Source: Candidatus Saccharibacteria bacterium UBA2866 (GTDB lineage: Bacteria > Patescibacteriota > Saccharimonadia > Saccharimonadales > Saccharimonadaceae). From it: DNA of 7,814 nt. Shown here piece after piece: positions 4,950 through 7,814 of the stretch; position 1 is the stretch's first letter; every line of letters begins with the position of its first letter. Position numbers and translations under genes: made by a program. The notes under the pieces are model-generated. The model was given only the letters and a program-made list of their open reading frames with translations, was not told where the DNA came from and ran no database searches. The stretch lies in NCBI GenBank assembly GCA_002350545.1, contig DEEY01000006.1, positions 3,011-10,824 on the forward strand. Direction: 5' to 3'.

Positions 4950-5957
4950 TTATGATTTTTTGCTAGCTTTACTAACTCCAGCTTCCTCCATTTTTAAAAG
5001 CGGTTCTTTACACTTTGCTAGTCTCCCTGCCTTCTTAATTAAAGCTTCCACTTTTACGTGGTCTTCCTTTTGCTTTTTGGCATCAAACGCCTCCTGTTGT
5101 CGCCTTAAATCCCCTGTAAATCCAGTTCCCTTTGCCGCATCCCAAAATAGTTCCTCACACGGCACATTTTTATAACGCCACGGCTTATTAAACAGATTAA
5201 AATGTACCAATTTCACATTTCTTGGCAAATCTTCTACCGGCTCCGCGTTCCATTTTCCATCAAGCGGCAGAATCTTTCCTCTCAAAATCACATTCAAATA
5301 ATCTTGGTCTGGCGCCACGAGGTCCGCATCAAACTTCCGAATCAAATCAATCATTATCGAAAGATATTTCATCTTTCGCATTTTTTTCAGATCCATCACT
5401 TGCACCCCCGAGTTCACATACTCCTTATGTGGCACTCCTACTGCTTTATCTACATAATCCCTAAACTCTGGAATTACTGTCACTTTCGGATCCACCATCG
5501 CCGCTAGCACCTTATCACCTAATTCAGTATCAAATAGTTCCCCAATATCTCCCCTTAAAATCACGTCGCTATCAATATACACCGCTTTTTTATAAATCGG
5601 GAAAAGCAAGGGAATAAACGCCCGGTAATAATACACTGCACTCGAAAAGAAATCTCCCGCCCCTTTTTGTCGCCTTGTACAGTAAGCCACAATTGCCTTA
5701 AGATACAAACTTCGTGTCATCTTCTTAAACTGCAGTGCCACATTCCTAGTCACCAGACTCCTTAACCTAATCCGGTTAATAAACGACAGCCCGTCATGCA
5801 AAATAATCACCCTGTAATACCGCTTCGGGTCTGTATGCTGAGTCAGCGAATGAATCGCCGCCGCCGCATAAGGCGCATACGCATTATTAATCGTCAAAAA
5901 CACCGGTACAACTTTTGTATATCTATTTATTGGATTTCCTGTATCGAAAATACTCAT
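4950..5957 (-). CDS. GT8 family glycosyltransferase with KPW motif
   Basis: A 335-residue family 8 glycosyltransferase, more canonical than the other one here. Motifs: VPVFLTINNAYAPYAAAAI at the N-terminus (17-35, donor binding); YYYRAFIPLLF (109-119); the metal-binding Y-I-D-S-D-V (Asp129, Asp131) with LRGDIG; YVNSGVQVMDL (180-190); DQDYLN (217-222); and HFNLFNKPW (252-260), matching the family's terminal HxxxxxKPW. The last 60 residues are lysine- and glutamate-rich and helical looking, which may attach the enzyme to the membrane surface or a partner. AAGGAG at 5965-5970, 7 bases before the ATG, supports this start although it lies 35 bases inside the acyltransferase gene. It is related to LgtC-type and general stress GT8 enzymes that add hexoses to surface glycans; its own substrate cannot be read from sequence. 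Confidence 0.9.
   Translation of the reverse strand: MSIFDTGNPINRYTKVVPVFLTINNAYAPYAAAAIHSLTQHTDPKRYYRVIILHDGLSFINRIRLRSLVTRNVALQFKKMTRSLYLKAIVAYCTRRQKGAGDFFSSAVYYYRAFIPLLFPIYKKAVYIDSDVILRGDIGELFDTELGDKVLAAMVDPKVTVIPEFRDYVDKAVGVPHKEYVNSGVQVMDLKKMRKMKYLSIMIDLIRKFDADLVAPDQDYLNVILRGKILPLDGKWNAEPVEDLPRNVKLVHFNLFNKPWRYKNVPCEELFWDAAKGTGFTGDLRRQQEAFDAKKQKEDHVKVEALIKKAGRLAKCKEPLLKMEEAGVSKASKKS
5923..5957 (-). other. 35-base overlap of acyltransferase and GT8 genes
   Basis: The GT8 start codon (ATG at 5957-5955), supported by AAGGAG 7 bases ahead, lies inside the last codons of the acyltransferase, which ends with TAG at 5923. The two frames differ. This suggests that the two products are made in linked amounts. 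Confidence 0.8.
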
Positions 5958-6750
5958 AACTATTCTCCTTACTATATTTTACCATAGAATCATAAGCTTC
6001 TTTTGCCAATTTCGCTCGGTTCTCGTCTTCACTTAACTTCTTATCCGGATAAAACGGTCCATCAATATAAATATCCATCCGTGGCAAATCCCCCTTCTTT
6101 TTATCACCGCGTTTATGATAAGTCGTAGTCATCGTAAAAATCGGCAAATTATTACGCGCTGCGTAAGTAAATGATTTATCCCCCGCCGGAAACTTACGCA
6201 CTCCAGTATAATACGGCCAAAGGTGTGCCTCCGGATATATCACCAAGCAATTTCCCTGTTTCAACCTCGTATCCGCCGCTTCGTGAAAAGCCTTTTTCTC
6301 TTCCTTGGTTTTACCAAGTGGCAACCCGCCAATCAGCGGCAGAAACTTCCCAATCCCCGGTACCTTCAAATTTACCGGGCTAATAATCGTAAAAATCCTC
6401 CTATCCGCCGCAATCGCCGGTCCAAACACATCATGAAACGGGTTTGTATGATTACAATATAATACATACCCAGTGCCGCGCGCCTTCTTCAATTTCTCCC
6501 GCCCATAAAACCTCGCCTGCCAATATCCCCTCTCATAGTATTGCCCAAACAACTTAAAAATCCTAAAAAGTATCGCCGAGTATAGTTTCACAAAAGGATT
6601 TTTCGGAATAAATTCATACCCCTCGGGCAACCTCACCTCTTCACCTTTTTCTTGTTCATCAGTTTTAATCGGATCATCCGTTTCCGATTTATAATAAAAC
6701 ACTCGCTCTTTTTCAGGTATATCCTTCTGAAATAATTCTGCTTTAGCCAT
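5923..6750 (-). CDS. Lysophospholipid acyltransferase (PlsC-like)
   Basis: A 275-residue protein resembling 1-acyl-glycerol-3-phosphate acyltransferases, which move a fatty acyl group onto a lysophospholipid or related acceptor at the membrane. Block I reads Y-C-N-H-T-N-P-F-H-D (residues 98-107). The catalytic histidine (101) and aspartate (107) are separated by five residues rather than the usual four. Block III, normally FPEGTRS, reads IYPEAHLWPYYTGVRKF (171-187), a variant I associate with a Clostridia-type branch. A hydrophobic turn, IGGLPLGK, stands where block II is expected (about 140-147). The first 45 residues are charged and have no signal peptide; there is a weakly hydrophobic stretch at 55-70. 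The start shares one base with the stop of the upstream GT8 gene, with AAGGA about 10 bases ahead. The 3' end overlaps the next GT8 gene by 35 bases. Phospholipid synthesis or lipid remodelling of a glycolipid are both possible. Confidence 0.85.
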   Translation of the reverse strand: MAKAELFQKDIPEKERVFYYKSETDDPIKTDEQEKGEEVRLPEGYEFIPKNPFVKLYSAILFRIFKLFGQYYERGYWQARFYGREKLKKARGTGYVLYCNHTNPFHDVFGPAIAADRRIFTIISPVNLKVPGIGKFLPLIGGLPLGKTKEEKKAFHEAADTRLKQGNCLVIYPEAHLWPYYTGVRKFPAGDKSFTYAARNNLPIFTMTTTYHKRGDKKKGDLPRMDIYIDGPFYPDKKLSEDENRAKLAKEAYDSMVKYSKENSYEYFRYRKSNK

Positions 6751-7568
6751 TATAGGTTGTCCTTCAGTTTATTATACTCTTCTAATATATCATCATACTC
6801 ATGGATTTTCAAAACCTCATGAATCTTATCAATCTCAAATGGCTTTACCTTCTGCACATGAAAAACCGGCCAAAACTTAAAATTATTCGAAAAATGGTGC
6901 AACACCGTATCCTTTCGTGGTCTCTCTCCCTGTTCATTGTATTTTCTTGGCATCAATTTCCGATGTTTTATCGCTTTATTTAGCGCCGCCTGATCCGCCA
7001 GCATCATCCACCTTTTTGCACATAACTCCACCGTTCGGCTAAACATACCCGATTTCACACACTCCGGCACATTAAATAGCATCACTCCTGAATTCATATA
7101 AGTTTGCTTCAATCCATGGTAGTGATAAAAATGTTTTCCATAAATATCCAATACTCCAGCCGCTTCTACCCCTTCCATATCCGTATTATAAAATTCCGTC
7201 AAATCCCCTCTACACATTACATCGTAGTCTAAGTATAAAATCCTATCTAATTTACAAAGCTCCGGCACTTTATCTATATACAATCTCAACATCGAACACG
7301 GCGTAAAATACGACCCCATATTTTTCTTCGGTAAATTCCTGGTAAATACTTCCGTTGCATCAATTAATTTCACAAAACTCTTCGCATTCGTTTTTTTTAC
7401 TAATGAATCCAAATATTTCGCTGTCTCTTTTTTAAACGGTTTCACCCCCTCATATTTAATCGTCATAATATAAAAATAAAGCTCTTTCTTATTATGCTTC
7501 AAAATCGACAATATCGATACCAGCACCCCCTTCGCAATCCCTTCATCCCCACAGTACAATATATTCAT
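6750..7568 (-). CDS. GT8 family glycosyltransferase
   Basis: A 272-residue enzyme of glycosyltransferase family 8, which transfers a sugar from a nucleotide-sugar donor with retention of configuration. Visible motifs in order: N-terminal donor-binding strand NILYCGDEG (2-10) with the helix SILSILKH; the metal-binding DxD as L-Y-L-D-Y-D (Asp114, Asp116) followed by CRGDL; YMNSGVMLFN (157-166); ADQAALN (191-197), the usual DQ motif; and LHHF (223-226) near the C-terminus, the expected metal-ligand histidine region. The classical KPW after this histidine is absent; F-W-P followed by VKPFE occupies the place. It is cytosolic, with no signal peptide or membrane segment. It overlaps both neighbours by one base (TAATG) and has only a weak, distant GAGGA, so its translation probably depends on coupling to the YolD-like gene. 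Its donor and acceptor are unknown; with the acyltransferase beside it, a surface glycolipid or glycan is likely. Confidence 0.88.
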   Translation of the reverse strand: MNILYCGDEGIAKGVLVSILSILKHNKKELYFYIMTIKYEGVKPFKKETAKYLDSLVKKTNAKSFVKLIDATEVFTRNLPKKNMGSYFTPCSMLRLYIDKVPELCKLDRILYLDYDVMCRGDLTEFYNTDMEGVEAAGVLDIYGKHFYHYHGLKQTYMNSGVMLFNVPECVKSGMFSRTVELCAKRWMMLADQAALNKAIKHRKLMPRKYNEQGERPRKDTVLHHFSNNFKFWPVFHVQKVKPFEIDKIHEVLKIHEYDDILEEYNKLKDNL

Positions 7569-7795
7569 TATTCTATTATATCATCCTCTACCAAATCCAC
7601 CCCTTCATTTGAAACATCAGAAATAATCACTCGCTTAGACCTTTCTTCCGCAAATTTAGCTGTTCTTTTTACCACTTTATCAAATCCTGTTAAGGCCGCA
7701 TACGGCGCAAACTGCCCCGCTCGCATTTCTCTAGACATTCGCGGATGATTCTTCGGCTCATAATGTGAGTGATTTATTATCTCATCGTATTTCAT
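7568..7795 (-). CDS. YolD-like small protein
   Basis: A complete 75-residue protein. Residues 17-39 carry the signature HPRMSREMRAGQFAPYAAL followed by TGFD, which I recognise from the YolD-like proteins of Bacillota. Those are usually encoded next to a Y-family DNA polymerase and are thought to act with it in damage tolerance; the molecular role is poorly known. The protein is cytoplasmic, with no signal peptide or membrane segment, and its C-terminal part is acidic (DVSNEGVDLVEDDIIE). GGAGGA lies 8 bases before the ATG. The start overlaps the stop of the upstream gene (ATGA) and the stop overlaps the start of the next gene (TAATG), so translation is probably coupled on both sides. The family call is firm; the function is not. 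Confidence 0.85.
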   Translation of the reverse strand: MKYDEIINHSHYEPKNHPRMSREMRAGQFAPYAALTGFDKVVKRTAKFAEERSKRVIISDVSNEGVDLVEDDIIE

Positions 7796-7814
7796 GCCTT
7801 ATGTCCTCCAATTT
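7792..7814 (-). CDS. 3' end of probable Y-family DNA polymerase (UmuC/DinB type), partial
   Basis: Only the last six whole codons lie in the window. Read on the minus strand they give I-G-G-H-K-A followed by TGA, and the stop overlaps the ATG of the next gene (ATGA). From what I know of the family, UmuC-like translesion polymerases of Bacillota often end in an IGGH motif, and genes for YolD-like proteins commonly sit directly beside them. Both facts fit here. The product would be an error-prone polymerase that copies past DNA lesions. The piece is so short that the call depends on this motif plus the neighbour; the same bases also serve as the ribosome binding site (GGAGGA) of the YolD-like gene, so chance cannot be excluded. 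Confidence 0.55.

Noticed and set aside
7575..7580. TATAAT on the minus strand just before the first GT8 gene
   Set aside because: No acceptable -35 lies 16-18 bases upstream and there is no TG extension. The sequence falls inside the YolD-like coding end, and translation there appears coupled.

Overview
All recognisable genes lie on the minus strand and are read from high to low coordinates. The likely source is a host-associated member of the Candidate Phyla Radiation, most plausibly Candidatus Saccharibacteria; a Gram-positive Bacillota is the main alternative. This rests on the mix of Firmicutes-like genes (a YolD-like protein, two GT8 glycosyltransferases, a lysophospholipid acyltransferase with a YPEAH motif), strong AGGAGG ribosome binding sites, and small secreted or membrane-anchored proteins without lipobox or LPXTG. 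The lineage is inferred from sequence style and was not tested by a search.

Right part (7814 to 3733): a tightly packed, probably single transcription unit. It starts with the last codons of a probable UmuC-type Y-family DNA polymerase. These overlap a YolD-like gene (ATGA), which overlaps a GT8 glycosyltransferase (TAATG), which overlaps an acyltransferase (TAATG), which overlaps a second GT8 gene by 35 bases. After 36 bases come a membrane-anchored rhodanese-like protein and, 2 bases later, a membrane-anchored thioredoxin-like protein. The glycosyltransferases and acyltransferase suggest synthesis of a surface glycolipid or glycan. The last two proteins suggest extracytoplasmic thiol or sulfur chemistry.

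Left part (3732 to 1): four surface-protein genes with several separate transcription signals. Two (358 aa and 182 aa) are paralogues: each has a signal peptide and one cysteine-paired, probably beta-rich domain starting with SCTF and ending with TPSGTYxGTIxYTL. The longer adds a low-complexity stalk and a C-terminal membrane anchor; the shorter is predicted to be released or assembled outside the cell. Their promoters look alike: two 10-bp tandem repeats upstream of the -35, a 17-bp spacer, and a shared leader element just after the predicted start of transcription. Then come a 188 aa anchored protein of unknown function (TTG start) and a 327 aa DUF916-like protein with a C-terminal membrane segment, the family that in Gram-positives works with WxL surface proteins. 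No WxL protein is seen here, so the paralogue pair may be its partner.

The most interesting candidate is this left cluster: a possible cell-surface complex made of an abundant secreted subunit, an anchored paralogue, and a DUF916-like membrane protein, next to genes for thiol chemistry and surface glycan synthesis. No gene-free stretch exceeds 300 bases; the longest (2322-2550) holds a terminator, promoter and leader. No RNA genes, mobile elements or CRISPR arrays were seen.
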